Part shown: one piece after another, positions 11,640 to 26,699 of the stretch
Layout: each line of letters starts with the position of its first letter
Numbering within the stretch: the first letter of the stretch is position 1
Source: Flaveria trinervia
Lineage: Eukaryota; Streptophyta; Magnoliopsida; Asterales; Asteraceae
DNA: 64,000 nucleotides
Direction: 5' to 3'
NCBI GenBank assembly: GCA_025506515.1
Contig: CM046442.1
Location: 10,863,154-10,927,153 of the forward strand
Made by a program: the position numbers and the translations under genes
Notes under the pieces: generated by a model
Told to the model about the DNA's origin: nothing
Databases searched by the model: none
The model's input: only the letters and a program-made list of their open reading frames with translations

Positions 11640-13300
11640 TGTTAAATATTCATATAACAATTGCATTCATAAAAAGAAGTATTTTTCAAATTAAAATTAA
11701 TGAAAAATTGCTTAAGATCTACGTGTAACACAAAAAATTGAATAAACTAGCTATTTTGTCAATTCACAAAGACTTTGTTACAACAAATTAACTATGAATA
11801 TTTTACTAAACCTTTTTGTCACAAAAGTGGGGTTTTACAGTTGGTTATCCAGGTCCTTTTGAATGCGTATGTACTAGAGATCTGATTTATTTGAACATTT
11901 CTATTTTAATTGTTTTATTTTATGTTTACCAATAGGTTAGTGATACGTGTATTATATGTGTTGAATATAATATATATATATAAATTATTATTTAATTTTT
12001 ATTTAAAAAATCATTATAATATTAAATCATATGATATCTAAACTTTAAAAATTGAGTTGTGATTATTTAAAAATTAGGTTTTCAACTATTAGGATATTAT
12101 TATCATATTAAATATAAACATTTTTTTATTATTTATTAAATAGTAACAAATTTATAAAATTTGACTTAGTTGATTTTTCATTTATATTGTTTGAAATAAA
12201 AACTGAAATTTAAGATTAAGTTTAGAATTTTAACATAATTGACTTTTGTTTAAAATAATAGGTTTATTGTGTTGATTACACGTGAACAAATCTTAGGTGG
12301 ACACTCTAGAAAAAAATTATGTGACACACAATTTAGTCTTTTATTAATATGTACCTTACCTTTATAGAATATGTTTAATATACTGTTAAGTTTTTATTAG
12401 ACCGTTTGGTATAGAATTTACTGAGATTGACTTTAGATATCATATTTTCAAATTTGAAATGTGTTTTTCATATCAGTTTCATGTGTTTAAACATTTAACA
12501 AATTTGTATGTTATTTGATTAGGTTTTCATTCAACCATCAAATGATAATGTTTTTATGATAAGAGTTTTTCTTCCATAAAAGAGCGACATAATCGTTAGA
12601 CAAGGTAAAAAAATAAAATTTGATCCTATTTTCGTAGCAATTAAGCTTTGCTTCTTCTATTTGATAAGGTTAAAAGGAAAAAGACCTAAAATTTAAAAGG
12701 ATACCAAACAAAGAAAGAAACTGAACCTGATCAAATATATATGTCATTCTCTTAAAGAATAATTCAAGCTCAACTTGATTTGATGTTGACCAATTTGGCG
12801 TTTTTACCAAGCTTGGTACCAACATCAAAAGTATTTAAAAAATGAAACTTATAACAAGCTTACACTAACTTTTTTACTTTTGTTAAACTTGTGTAGTATG
12901 CTAGCAATATTGTTTACGTAAAGTTTTTTTTTTCCTGATACAAAACAGAAAACAAACACCCCCACACCACTCCCCACCAATGATAAAAAGAGAGTTAACA
13001 AAATAATAAAAACAAAGTTAACTTGGGGTAAAGGCGAGCAATAATAACAATTCACACTTTTAACTTAGAGATTATAACTACCACTCTAGAACTCTAAGGT
13101 GATTAGACAATGACAACAATGTAGTCCAATCACTATCACTAAAAAAACTAATTCCCTGCTTAAGCCGTAATTAAGTAAAATTAAGGTAATAATAAGAAAA
13201 CTCATTTTTCAAACTCCAAGGCCTTGTTGTACACTAAATCAACCCCAAGCAGACCACAACACAACACCAACACTTCTTTCAGGAACTCGACCCACATTTC
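11640..13300. other. Intergenic plus presumed 3' UTR of the ALKBH10-like gene
   Basis: AT-rich. Near 11940 ATACGTGTATTATATGTGTTG resembles another decayed Helitron 3' hairpin on the minus strand. The last 200-300 bases before 13301 lie directly downstream of the minus-strand stop codon and probably hold the 3' UTR. No poly(A) site was assigned. Confidence 0.45.
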
Positions 13301-16300
13301 TCAGGTGACGCTTATCAGGGATTCAGGGGTTCGATCTATTTTATGTGCTTCGGTTGAGGCATGTAGTGCAAGAAGACGCCCTCTTTGAGCACGAGGTGGT
13401 AGGTGCTTGGCAGATTTTTTTGAACCGCCATTCCATGGTAAGAAAACACCAGTCCCTCCACGTGGCAACCTTCTAGGACTCATGACCATTGGACGGACTG
13501 GTGCTAACATAAGCAGTTGTGGGGCGCGGATTGCACCCCATTTGGGGAGAATGTGGATCGAATCATACCCTTCGAGTGGTCCAGTTGTTGGTGTGATCAA
13601 TGGAGTTGTTAGACTTGGCTGCCATACGGTCATGGCACCAGCCATAAGATCTTTAGGTGGTGGATTTTTGGTGTAGGTGTCCATTCGGACTTTGAAAAAT
13701 GAGACACTGATTCGTTTAGTTGGAGATTGACACATGACGTGGCGTGCCATGTCAGCGCTGTTTCCTCTCATCACTATGAGTGACCTGTCAAAGTTAAAGA
13801 TTTACCCCAAATAAGTTCTTTTTAAAAAAAATTAGGAGGTTTCTAAAAGTTGGTTGATATCTAACCAACTTGATTTTTTTTTAATTTCTTAACTTTGTTT
13901 AAATCGGTTCAATTACTTTCAATCAGGTGATAGATATCATCTGGTCAATTGTTATACTAATATAACCTGGTTGATTTTGCGGGTTAATTACCCGCATATA
14001 ATAATGCCATAGACTTACCCTTCCTTGAGAGAAAGCATGAGTGGTCCTTTATAGTTCCCATCATTATCACATACTAGTGTACGCCCAAAAGCCATCGTTG
14101 ATTCAGACAGAACAAGTGTGGAGATGGGTTGCTCTAAATGAGGTGGTTTCAAGAAAGGCTGTGAAAACTCCCCCTGTATTATTAGTAAAGTGGATTGGTT
14201 TTAGTGTCACACATATAGTTGTAGAATATTAATAATGAGTATGATTTTAAATTACCTCATCGAAAAAGTTTATAATGCAACTGTTTGGTCGTCGATTTTC
14301 AGAAATTAAGCGGAATTGAATTAGATGGTCTATGACACCTTCAAGAGGAGCAGGAATTGGCTCTATATTGCCTGTCAAAATGTATGACATGATCACAATG
14401 TTACATTTTGTTATCAAATATTAGAATATTGAATATTGAATTATATATATTCGAACGAATTATGCAATCGATTGCTTACTATCTTGGGACTTATTATTTG
14501 TTGCTTCATCTTTTATCTGTCCAAATATAGGAGCTCCAAACTGGAGTAGCTCTCTTTTGATTGCCTTCGACTGTTGGTTGTACATGATAAATGTCTCACC
14601 TGATCAGCAATAACCATAGACAGGGTTATAAATTTACATTTCACTAAGTTTGCTAAAAATAAAATAAACAAGAAATATTTCAAGTTGCAGCAGACTCATG
14701 AATTTCTATAGTAATGTTAAGAACAATGTTTTTCTATAGTTGGAAATAGTCTAAGGTCTTTGAATCTAGACCTAAGCGTGTATCCTAACATAGTGTGTGT
14801 AAAATGTAGAGTGACTCATGTAAAGAACTAAGAAGATTGCAAAATGCACTTGGGGATAGTGATTTGGTAAATATAATGTGATTTAGGAATAGTGTGAGCG
14901 TTAAGTGGTTTCATAACCGTTTTCTATGTCGTAGTTAAAACAAGAGATACAAGTATATTATGCAGTTATAACAGTTTTCTATTTAAAACATGCTTTGTTT
15001 TTTAACATATCTCTTCTAACGTATACTAACAAAGCTACAATTAATAGAAAATTAAATTAATTAATCGCCAAACCTGTTCATTCCCTTACTATCTCAAAAC
15101 TTCAGTCCCGAAGGGAAAAAACAAGGTTAACTACAAAAGCATCACGAATCACAGGATCCACCTGAGAGTTCACCATTTTGGCCAGCAACTCGGAGTTCAG
15201 TTACATATTCAGTCAACTTAGATAGCTCGTCGTTGTTGAGTATGTCCTCATACAATTTCAAACCTCTCACGACATTCACCTGTTTGTCACATACTTGTTT
15301 ACATATCACAATTCCAATACATGTTAATTTTTCACATGTGAAAAAAGAACTTACCATATGCCCTTTTACAGACTCCTTGGCTATAAACCCTTTTGTCATC
15401 TTGATTTCAGCACGCCGGGCTTCCCAATCTTCTTCGCTTGGGCACATCTCAGTGCTTTCAACCGTCGAATGCACTTCCTGTAATCCTATAGTTCAAAGAT
15501 AACTATAAACATATGTCCTTTCCTTTTATAAAAATAGATTCACTACTACAAAAGGTAAGAAAACACTGATTTGTTCCTCCTAATATACATGCCTCTTTTG
15601 ATATATTCACCAAACGAGTTAAATTACTTAAGAAATCTGATTATACAACTGAGTTGTATTATTTTTTATGTTGGACTCTCCCCAATGCAACATCCCCAAT
15701 GCAACATCCCCAATGCACTAACTTACATGAAGAGATATCCAATTGCCTCATTCAATTATATTTGTATTTATTTGAGTTGTAAATTAAGATGAATAGGTTT
15801 CACTGCTGCTGACAACTTTATTAAGTCATCTATCATTGGTATGCTAACATGACATACGATATCTGACATTTTTTAGAGGGATCTGAGAAAGAGATATTCA
15901 TCAACCGTTTAAAATACATACGACCCCAGCGTGGTCCATTTGTAGCACCACATCACTATTCACTATTACCACTTAACCACCGAGCACTAGCACACTCCCA
16001 CGAACATAGTACGACAAAGAAATAAAAGTAATAACAGTATGGCACTAACTTACTAGAGGACCCCTAGTTCCATATGCTTACTGCTAGTGGCAATATCGAT
16101 AATTATGAAAATTTCTTCTTTATTTCCACCAGGGCTTTTGGTTGTATAGGTCTAAGTGGAAATCAGAACAAGAATATAATAACCTTATCGCTTTATTACA
16201 TTTAGTTATAACTAAACCTAAAAAAGTATCACACTTATCATTGTCGAAGTTTTTTTAAGGCCCTGGTTCAAAAAATTCCAAAGAATTAGAACTAAAAAAA

Positions 16301-18923
16301 TTTTCATCAAAAATCATATTTACTTGATCTGGAATTAGTTTTGAAAAATTTTCTATCGGTCATTGGAATTCACATTTATTTACCAACCAAATACCGTATC
16401 AATTTTAACAAAATTTCATTCCAATTTCAATTCTTTCACAAAACATTTGGCAAATCAAATGGCCTCTAAGGGTCATGTGAGTTTGCTAGTAACAATTTTC
16501 ATGGTAAAAATAAAGTAGCATATAAATTTCTGTAACACAACGAGCAATAAGTAATATAAAGGGTTAGTGAAATAAAGAACCTTATATTCAACTATTGTTT
16601 TCCAATTATGTAACATAATAATTTCTGCAGTTTAGGGTAACCTAATTATGTTTTATTACAACTGTATGTAATCAAGTTACATTGACTGTAAGAATTATAA
16701 AATACATTGTATACTCATGTACACCGTAACAAAATATTATATATAAGTACAGGAATCAGAACTTACTATATATGTTTTATTATATACTATAATAACTGGA
16801 TATGAATTCAAAATGTTTCGTTCACTTTCTAAAGCTTTTATTATAATTATAATATATACTTAAAAGATACTTTTCATCGAATATTACTTTTACAAATAAA
16901 GAAAATAAACTTGATAATAAAAAACAATATTTTTATATATATTTAATTTTTCAAGCTTAGCATAACTCCTAGAGCAATAAAGCTCAACTCAATTGTACCT
17001 CGTAAAACACACAAGCATGAAGAAAGCCCACACTAAGCAAGACTCTTGTAACGATTTATTCTCTTTGTTTACAACTAACACACATGAACTTATTAGTTAT
17101 TTTAAATCTACGTCAATCGTTCGTTACAAAACTAAAACACTCAACTACTTAAATATAAACATCTCTACAAATCTCTACAAATCATATAATACTGTTAGAT
17201 TGTGAACTTTTTTGATAATATTTATCTTTTTTCAAAAAAATTTTAACGGTCAACTAATAACTATTAAGCCTGATCACCTAGGTAAACTCATTGAAGAAAT
17301 ATCATCCATACTCGTGAACACAGATAACGTTGGTGACCGGACTCGCTCATCATTTCAAGGGAAACCTACCATCCAAAGGTCCACTGTAGCAAAACTCTTG
17401 ACCCACTTGAAACATATTACACCTAATGAGACATCAACTCCTGACATCTATTTTAAAAATTCATGAGATGTCTTCTCTTAAACTATTTGAGGTAGACCTC
17501 ATTGACTTATCTTTTTTCAATTGTTTCTTGCTAAAAGAAGTTCAATAGTATCCCCAAATCTTTATGAATTGTAGTGTGTGATTTCGATGATTACTGACGA
17601 GGAAAAAACAACAAATAAGACATGACGCGGCGGTGACGTCGATTATAACGGATCTGAAAAAATGAAAATGCATATGCAGGCTTGGCCGCTAAACCCCACA
17701 CCACACATCTCGAGGAAATCGACTGCTTATGAGAGGTGAAAACGCAGGTATTCCTGCGCTAAAGAAGCTCACCGCCCATGTTTATGTTTACTCAAAGTTA
17801 AAAAGCAACTTTATATTGAAATCAGACCTCGAAATTCACACCAAAATCATCGGAAATCACCATAAGTAAATTGAAATTTCACTTTACTGATTCTCATATT
17901 CAGAGAAGAAATTTCAAAGTCAAATATGTTAGTATGAAAAAAAGTCGGAAAAATTAGGGAAACGAAGAAATTTCAAACCAAATTAGGAAAATACGTAAAG
18001 GAATCAATCATTATTATGAAGAATTGAATGAATTAGTAAACAATATTAATGGTTTTGCATATCGGCATATCGATTATTGTATTCAAACAAATCAATATAA
18101 GTCCAAAAATATCTGTAAAGTGTTTATTATGAAAATGATTATGAATTCACATGGTCCTGAATTTAAAATTACGTAAATCACAACGAGAAACATGTATTTG
18201 ATGAGAATTGAGATAATAGAAACAGAAGACGAGATCTGAAAACCTGCAAGTGTGTTCAATTTGAAATAAACAAATGCGCAGGTGAAGAAGACGACTGACA
18301 GACGATGTCTAATTGTCTATTAATAAAGGATCACATATATGAAATAATCAAATGCAATTGTAAATTGTAATAAATGTAACTGTATGAAACGAGTGATTAT
18401 AGTTCGTTACCTGCATCTGTGATCCCGCTCTTCGGTGAGTTATTATCCTTAGTGGAATCATCATCAACAACCACCTCACCACCGTCGTCTCCATTGATAT
18501 CAACGGATTCCTCCACCAAAACTTCACGTTTCGTCTCCGACACCGTCTCTGGCGCCGGAGGATTAGCGTTTTCGTCAACGATCTTCTCAACGCCGATTGA
18601 ATTCACCTTCATTTCGGTCACTTTCTGAAGCTCCAAGCGACATCAGCGATCGAGAAATACTTCTGCATCTGTAAAATCGGGATCCAATTCAACCGGCGTC
18701 GATGTATGGCTGCAAACACCGATTCATACTCGCTTTTTCCGCCTTCAAACTGCGACAAATGGCTACACAACGCATCAATGATTGCGTTCGCCGCCGCGAA
18801 CTCGCCTCTGAACCACGAGATTATCGCGTCCTTAGCGAACGCCTCCGGCATCACCGCCGCGGTCGCCGGCATCACCACCGGCACTCGATCGACCACCGTA
18901 GAAACGCCGGCTGCCGGCGACAT
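13301..18923 (-). CDS. ALKBH10B: ALKBH10-like RNA N6-methyladenosine demethylase, seven exons, one frameshift in exon 1
   Basis: 2-oxoglutarate/Fe(II) dioxygenase of the plant ALKBH9/10 family, which removes the methyl group from m6A in mRNA. Exons (minus): 18923-18411, 15485-15355, 15279-15162, 14599-14480, 14371-14256, 14173-14019, 13784-13301. Every intron is GT-AG and the phases join correctly, giving about 545 residues once one base is allowed for. The iron-binding pair is His-x-Glu in PPHLEQPI (exon 6), the distal His is in ADMARHVM and the conserved Arg is in KRISVSF (both exon 7). The N-terminal part contains MPEAFAKDAI and AAIHRRRLNWIP. In exon 1 the frame shifts between SIADVA and ELQKVTEMK near 18635 (one base short), which would truncate the product at about 100 residues. 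An in-frame ATG at 18612 could still give the catalytic half. ALKBH10A is the main alternative paralogue. Confidence 0.92.
15679..15718. repeat. 14-bp tandem repeat, about 2.7 copies
   Basis: CCCCAATGCAACAT is repeated twice and followed by a partial third copy (CCCCAATGCA), inside intron 1. Confidence 0.85.
16259..16466. mobile_element. Possible PIF/Harbinger-like MITE in intron 1
   Basis: A 208-bp segment between two TAA trinucleotides (16256-16258 and 16467-16469). The ends are weakly inverted (GGCCCTGGTTCA and, reverse complemented, GAGGCCATTTGA), and the interior is rich in inverted AATTC/GAATT words. A 3-bp TAA target site is typical of PIF/Harbinger MITEs. The inverted match is imperfect. 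Confidence 0.4.
17216..17478 (-). repeat. Dispersed repeat, copy 2 of 3 (in intron 1)
   Basis: Aligns with 7880-8132 and 25238-25477 in the same orientation. The 84-residue open frame across it is a by-product of the repeat. Confidence 0.6.
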
Positions 18924-19140
18924 GTCACTTCCGATCAGATTCACGTCAAATGACAAAAACTCAACGTTCCGTACGCCTTTCTTCTCCGTTCAACGGCGTT
19001 TATATATCTCCAATTGAATGAATATGAGAAACAGAGATTGATTACAGAGAGATGATACTTGATAGAAACAGAGAGAGATGTATATAGAGACGATGTGTAT
19101 GCATATGTGTGTGTATGGAGGTTGTATATATAGTGAAGGG
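18924..19140 (-). promoter_or_regulatory. Core promoter and 5' UTR of the ALKBH10-like gene
   Basis: On the minus strand a TATATATA box lies at 19132-19125 and would place transcription start near 19095-19100. This leaves a 5' UTR of about 175 bases that is rich in CT runs (CTCTCTCTGTTTC). The open frame extends upstream of 18923 only through non-ATG codons, so I take the ATG at 18923 as the start. Confidence 0.55.
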
Positions 19141-19264
19141 GAAAATGAATGAAGGAAAACAAAAAATATTTTGGGGAGGGGATGAACTCATGAAAGCGAG
19201 GGTTTGGCAAGTCCGTCTATGGATGACGTGGGGGTCTCTCATTCGTTACCTTTTCCAGCGTGTG

Positions 19265-19879
<615 letters not shown>

Positions 19880-19931
19880 GTTAAGTTCAGCCAGATTGTA
19901 GAAAGAGTTCGGTTACAATAAATACAGTAAA

Positions 19932-20390
19932 CTAGTTTGGAAACCCGCATTTTGAATTAGAAATATTAAATTAATAGATAATAATTAATATTTATAAATT
20001 ATAAAATAATTTTTTAGATAAGATGTGATTCGAATAATGCATAATCAAATAATTTAAATAATGGATTGATACTGATATTTTATTAAACTTTTATCTGTAA
20101 AAGTTTTTTTCTATAAAACTGCTTTTTAAACAATTCAGTTTTTTAAAATCTTTGTTTCTAACATCATTTTGAAAAAAGTGCTCTGTATTAAAAAATCGTG
20201 TTTATTTATTTTTAAGAAAATTACAATTAAAAAAATTGTGTGTTTATAAGTTGAAACTATTATAAATAATATTTTTAGCATTTAATATGATAATTAAATT
20301 GATAACTTTTATGTTAATGAATAATGACATGTAGCGAGAAAAGTGTGATAATATAATGTAACAAAAAGTTAACTATTTTATTAATATAGA
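19932..20390 (-). mobile_element. Helitron-like element, copy c
   Basis: On the minus strand it starts TCTATATTAATAAAATAGTT after an A and ends in CTAG before a T, with an ATGCGGGTTT segment just upstream where the hairpin would be. 459 bp, AT-rich, non-coding. Same family as 8344-8873. Confidence 0.55.
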
Positions 20391-23300
20391 TACTATAGTT
20401 ATTTATAAAATGTGTGCCTCTATAGTTATATAAGATGCTAATTATACGTCTTGTCCTGAGTTACGTAACATCAAAAATTCATGATCACAAATCACTTGGC
20501 TCGCAATTTACACTGCAATATATGAATCACAATTAAAAATCACACTACACACAAATAAGCTTTGTTGCATCACCATTGCTTTGCATATCCTCAACAAAAC
20601 GTGGGGTTTGAAACTGATATTCAATACGCATGTGAACTAGACTCTCGTATTGCTAGTAATTAGTGAAGTCCAAACGCATAGATATATCAATATACATGAT
20701 GGTGTTTTATTGATAGATTATTATTCAATCCCGTCGAATATCTTTAAAATCATAAAATCAATCGTTAGTTTAGCTTGGGACGGAGGGTGAATCATGCGGA
20801 TGATATTACTAGGTGTATTAACTTTTAAGATGCACCTTATTCATCCATGAAGTTCTAGTCATAAGTTTTACGAGTTATGAAGCTTTTGTGTTATGGTTCC
20901 TTTTCCACGGGTTTGAAGGATGTGTAGAAGCATCATTGGGTGAATAACACTATGATGCAAAGTGTTAAAGGATTTATCATAGAGCATTTATCACTGAGCT
21001 TTTCAAAGTTATTAATTATCTTCTTCTTCACTTTTCTTTAATATTCTTCAAGCTCCTTCAAGTTCTCCGTTAAAGTTTTGATTTTCATCGACACAAGAGG
21101 TGTTTGGCTGACAACATCTGCCTTTATAATTATCTTGGTCAATTTGTTCCAAGTCTTCTATGGTAATGGATGTGCTTCATGTTATAGATGTTTTCGACAT
21201 GATCACTTAAGTTTGGACAATTTCAATAATAAATATTGTGCAAGATAAATATGTTTGGTGGAGAACAACTAAAATATAACATTTTAATGGGAGTGTGAGC
21301 GCACACAATAAAAGTCAGCCGCGCCGACTAGGGTTTTAGGGTTCCTGATCAATCCACCAACACTAAACCTTGCATATCTCCTACGAGACCATGCTTCACA
21401 CTTGACGATAGGATCCTACAACATGATACACAAAGCATCTTTCTAGTTCGATCATGTCAAAAGAAAGCGACAACAAAAGGAATGTGATTAAAAAATGCAC
21501 TACAGTAATTCACGACCATGCTTCCCCTAGCACACGCGCTTAACCATTTACCTATAAATACCAAGCTTTCATCCACCATCAGACATCAAATTTTTACTAC
21601 ATCTCTAATCGAATTCCAATAATATTTACTCTAGAATTCCATCTAATATAGAATTATTTTTCATATAAGTTGTAATACTGTTTGTAAACCCCTCGTACAC
21701 CTACAAAAATAAATCCAAATTTCCCAAAAACACAAATACACCATACAAAGTTTAATGTTCATAAACGACATACAATGTTCACATATAAACAATAAGTAAC
21801 TAGCTTTAATGTACGACTTTAACTTAAACATAAAATTACCACCATAACAAACTTAAACTAGCGATCCAATACACTATTCATCCTAACCAATACAACACAG
21901 AACATTACATGATTAACACATGGTGTTCTTCAATCACTCAACCCAAGGCACGTTAAACTCCTTGTTCCTAATACAAAATCCAGTCTTACAAGTAATGAAG
22001 AATTGATTCGAAAATAAGATCCTATTTTAAGTCATTAGCCTTGAAAATCCTAGATGCTAAAGGTATTCAACATCAACTAATCACCTATAGCTTCATAACA
22101 TTTAACGTATACCTAGCTTGATTGATTGTTGTGATAGTTATAATTTTGACATAACATTGCTAATGTTAGGTTTAATTATTAGATGGTGCATGATGTAATA
22201 CTAGATAAAGATAAATATAATCATCAATATCTTTTTATTTTGATCTTCATATTAACTCTTAGTCGGTAGTAGCTCTTCGTTAGTGTAACTTCTTTTGGTA
22301 AGATCTGTTGGGAAGTCTTCTTGGTTCTTTTAGAATGAAATGAACCATTACTTTGTGTTGTTTATTACGTATGAAGAAACAAAAAAAAATAAAATATGAA
22401 AGTAGTGATGGTGGCGGGAAAAAACTGAAATATGAAAGTGTTGTTCATTACTTTGTGCTCTTCGTTACTTTGTGTTGTTCATTACTTCATACCAAGCGCT
22501 ACCTAAGGGAAAAAATCTTTTCAGCTTTTATAAAATCATAGTTTTTTTATTTATATTCTAACTGATATTTGAACTAGAAATAAAAAATAAACTTATAGAA
22601 TAGAGTATTATATGAGTTTAATGAGTGAATATATGAGTACATAATAAGTGATCACGAATCAAACTTTGTATTCTTTTAATAGGAAATATAAGTTTGTGGT
22701 TATATATCTTTTAAAAATACTTAAATGTTAGGTTTAGTGATTAGAATAGTGCATGTGGTAATTTTAAATTAAGGATTTGATTCATATTATTTGAAAATCA
22801 TTAACTTGAACTCAACTCTTTGTGACTCTGTAATGGACGGTATGGTCGAAACAAGTGTGTCTATCAATTACAAATGAAATTATCATAATATTTTTTATAA
22901 AAATAAAAATTAAAAATTGAAATAGAATTAAATATATATATATAAAAAAGTAGAAAGAGTCCAACATTCCTCCTCTCCCAAGTCCCAACCCATTGACGCC
23001 CCTAACGCAGACACTGAGCACATAGTCATGACCGACGTTCCTTCTTCTCATTCATCCATCCTACCACATTTCTTGTTCTTCGTACTGATTTTTGAAGTGC
23101 CATGGTTGGTAAGCTTGCGAGTTTTAAGTCCTTGCAATATATTATCAAAGATTTGTCTTGTAAACCCCACTAAACCAAACCTTAAAGTGTTTCTAAGGTA
23201 AATGATTTTCTAACCATTCTGATTTCTAATTTTAGCTTTGTGGAAGGATGTTTAAGATTCAAAAACTTGGGTTAAGATGTTATTAACTTAAAATATTCCT

Positions 23301-23910
23301 AATCATGGGTTAGGGTCCAATCACTACAACAATGCATTATAGAGGGATTTATCAAAAGTCACTTTCAATGAATGCAAGGTGAGTATTGGATTGAGTTTAT
23401 TTGCTCTCATCTAGAGAGAATATCGACGCGAATCCTACGAAGGCGAAGGGTAATATGCGAGAGGGTGTGATGGAAGAGCAAGGTGTCAATGCGTGTTTAT
23501 GGGACCTATGTAAGTTTTAAATTGTTTTTACTTTTTAACAATTAGGATAAATGATTACAATGACCTAAAACGTATATTTTTTATCTATTGGTGTTAGGGA
23601 CTAAAAGGTAAAGGCGTTACACTTTGACAAAAGATCTAGATCAACTTCATACTTTCGTATTACTAAATAACAAGTCATATAATTAACTCGTAATGTAAAT
23701 TGAATATTTTATTTATGTTATTTGCATTGATGTTTGATTGCCTAATTATTTATTTGCTTTGTGTTTCCCTTTAATAAAGATAACTTTTAGACAAAAAGGA
23801 AGGTAGAAAAAGCAATTTTTGATATGTTCTGATAAAGTGTGCTTTCATTAAGAATATAATAAGTGCACAAAAACTATGTATTAGTTTATAATTATTTATA
23901 TATGTAACAT
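20391..23910. other. Intergenic, no gene recognised
   Basis: AT-rich DNA. Between about 22345 and 22490 the words TTCATTACTTTGTGTTGTT recur as short imperfect direct repeats. CACTACAACAA near 23324 resembles a CACTA-type end, but no partner was found. Short open frames here have no recognisable similarity. Confidence 0.45.
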
Positions 23911-24793
23911 CTTGATGTTCACAAACCGAACCGAACGCAACTCTGTTTGAACTCGGTTCGGTTTCAAACCGAGCGGCTCGGTTCTGTTCGAATTTACAAA
24001 TTCGAGCGCAAACTTCATGATCGAACTTGGTTCGGTTTTGAACCGAGCGTTCGGTTTTGCTCGGTTTTGTTTGGTTTGTTGTTATAATTTAAAGCAAAAC
24101 TAATAATTGATTCAAAAATTTCAACTTTTAAGTTTCAACCGTAGTATCTTCACCAATGCTTATGCAAATATTATTTAAGAACCAATTTATAAAAAATTCT
24201 AACATCAAGATATTGCAAATAGGAACAACCGAACAATATCAGACCTCGAATAAGGTCGGACTTCAGGCTTTAGAGGCTGACTGTCAAAAGTAGGATGCAC
24301 GATCAGACTATTGCAGGTCGGACTGTCTAAGGTTAGGATTGCATGTAAAAGTGTTGGAGGTTGTGGGTTACTTGTCTGAGTGTCAGAGGTTAGCGCCTCG
24401 ACAGTCGATAGGGAGGTGGGGGATACTGGGGACGACTGGAAAGTGGTGATGGGTGAAATTGTGAAAAGATTTTGAAATGTGAAGTGATAATTTGATTAAA
24501 TAATTGAAGCTTTATATTTAGGATTGTTAATTTTTTAACTAAATAATTAAAATAGTGGTAGGAGATAAATAACTAAATAGATTAATAGATATATAATATT
24601 TAATAACTAATTTTAAAAAATTATTCGAGCGAAACTAAGCGAGCGACGAGCGAACATACCTTTGCTCGTGCTCGGTTCGTTTTCAAACCGAACCGAGCCG
24701 CTTGTTTCGTTTACAACCGAGCCAAAATTCGAACGAGCAAAAATCCGGACTTTTTCGAACGAGTTCAAACGCCAAGCTATTTGAACAACCCTT
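23911..24793. mobile_element. Possible hAT-like element with CGGTTCG-rich inverted ends
   Basis: The left 150 bases and the right 170 bases are rich in matching inverted words (AACCGAACCGA, GCTCGGTTCG, CGAACGAG). The extreme ends read CTTGATGTTCACAAA and, reverse complemented, AAGGGTTGTTCAAAT. The interior is non-coding. No clear 8-bp target duplication was found. Confidence 0.4.
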
Positions 24794-25237
24794 ATCGATA
24801 TATAATTACAAAAATTGATATCATGATTTATAAATTAGTATTGGAAATGAAAAATTAACGATAAATTTTTTTCTTAAAGGCAAAAGTTATCGATTTAAAT
24901 TGATGATGCAAACCGGCGAAGATAACAATAATCATGCAAATGACACAAGACAAGACAAAAGACAGATTAATGAAAATAACATAGAACTAGCATTGTGTAA
25001 TTGTGTGTATCTTCTTGCATATTTAATATATAAATTCTTTTAAATAAATGTGTTTTTATGAGACTACATTATATTATTTATCGTTTTTATATATTTATAT
25101 ATAAAATTTAATATGATAACTCATTTCATAATGATATAGCAAATTTAGGAAACTAGAATTGAATCACAAAAAACTCTTAGGCACAATTCTATACTACTAA
25201 AAAAAATTTCCTCCACAAATACTATCACCTTTTATGG

Positions 25238-25477
25238 TATTTATTTAAAAAACCCAACGAATAAATTTTAAGCTTGGTCACCTGGGTAAACCTTTTGGCA
25301 AAAGGTTATCAACACCCGCGAACACAGACAGTGCTAGTGATCCTGCTCGCCCATCATTCCAAACAAAACCATCACTTAAAGGTCTATTATAGTAAAACTC
25401 TTGACTCACTTGAAACATATTATACCATATAAGACTCCAACACAGAACCTACAATCTAAAAAATCATAAGATGTCAT
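25238..25477 (-). repeat. Dispersed repeat, copy 3 of 3
   Basis: Aligns with 7880-8132 and 17216-17478 in the same orientation, with CCCGCGAACACAGACAG and CTCGCCCATCATTCC conserved. Confidence 0.6.
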
Positions 25478-25707
25478 TCAAAACCAGTTAATCTAGAACT
25501 AATAGTAATTAATCTTGAAACAATAATTATTTCCACTTTTATAACTAGCATTTAAAGTTTTGTTTATTCAAAGAAACAATTCAATTTTTAGTAATCTATT
25601 TGTCCTTTCAAATGAAAATATACCATCTATACCATCCATTCTAAAAATGTTTGATATATAATAAGGTTATTTCAATAATTATAATTTTATAAATGTTTAT
25701 GTCTATA

Positions 25708-25840
25708 CTAGCTTTAGTTACATGTGTATTACACAGATGTGAAGAGTTAATTATTAAAGTAACACAAAAACATAAATAAAACTAAATGTATTACACGGGT
25801 TGAAAAATAAAACTATTAGTTGTTGACTGTTATTATATAA
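25708..25840 (-). mobile_element. Helitron-like 3' end fragment
   Basis: CTAG at 25708, then CATGTGTATTACACAGATGTG, which can fold as the 3' hairpin of a minus-strand copy. The rest of the element is missing, and it abuts copy d. Confidence 0.4.
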
Positions 25841-25848
25841 TACTAACA

Positions 25849-26492
<644 letters not shown>

Positions 26493-26699
26493 AAAGTTTA
26501 TATTTATTATCAAACCCGCATAATACACATGTCTTTTAAGCCTGGTACATTCATACAATTGCTTTGACAATATTTATCTATTATGATGATTTCAAATTTT
26601 TTAAAAGGAGAAACATACACACCAATCTATTCCTATTTTTCAATCTATAACCCTTAATTTCATAAGAAATATATACACAATAGTAGTGGTTGATAATAT

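Larger units (their letters stand above)
15486..18410 (-). other. Intron 1 of the ALKBH10-like gene (2.9 kb) with nested repeats
   Basis: The donor reads CAG|GTAACG (minus) at 18410 and the acceptor TATAG at 15486. It is far longer than the other introns and carries a short tandem repeat (15679-15718), a PIF/Harbinger-like MITE (16259-16466) and a dispersed repeat (17216-17478). No coding frame inside it has support. Confidence 0.8.

Noticed and set aside
12849..13055. 68-residue minus-strand open frame
   Set aside because: AT-rich, no motif, located in the presumed 3' flank of the gene.
13407..13676. Plus-strand 89-residue open frame opposite exon 7
   Set aside because: Antisense to the conserved C-terminus of the ALKBH10-like protein.
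18419..19017. Plus-strand open frames opposite exon 1 of the ALKBH10-like gene
   Set aside because: Antisense shadows of a clearly recognised exon.
23320..23400. CACTA transposon end (CACTACAACAA)
   Set aside because: No matching inverted end or target duplication was found.
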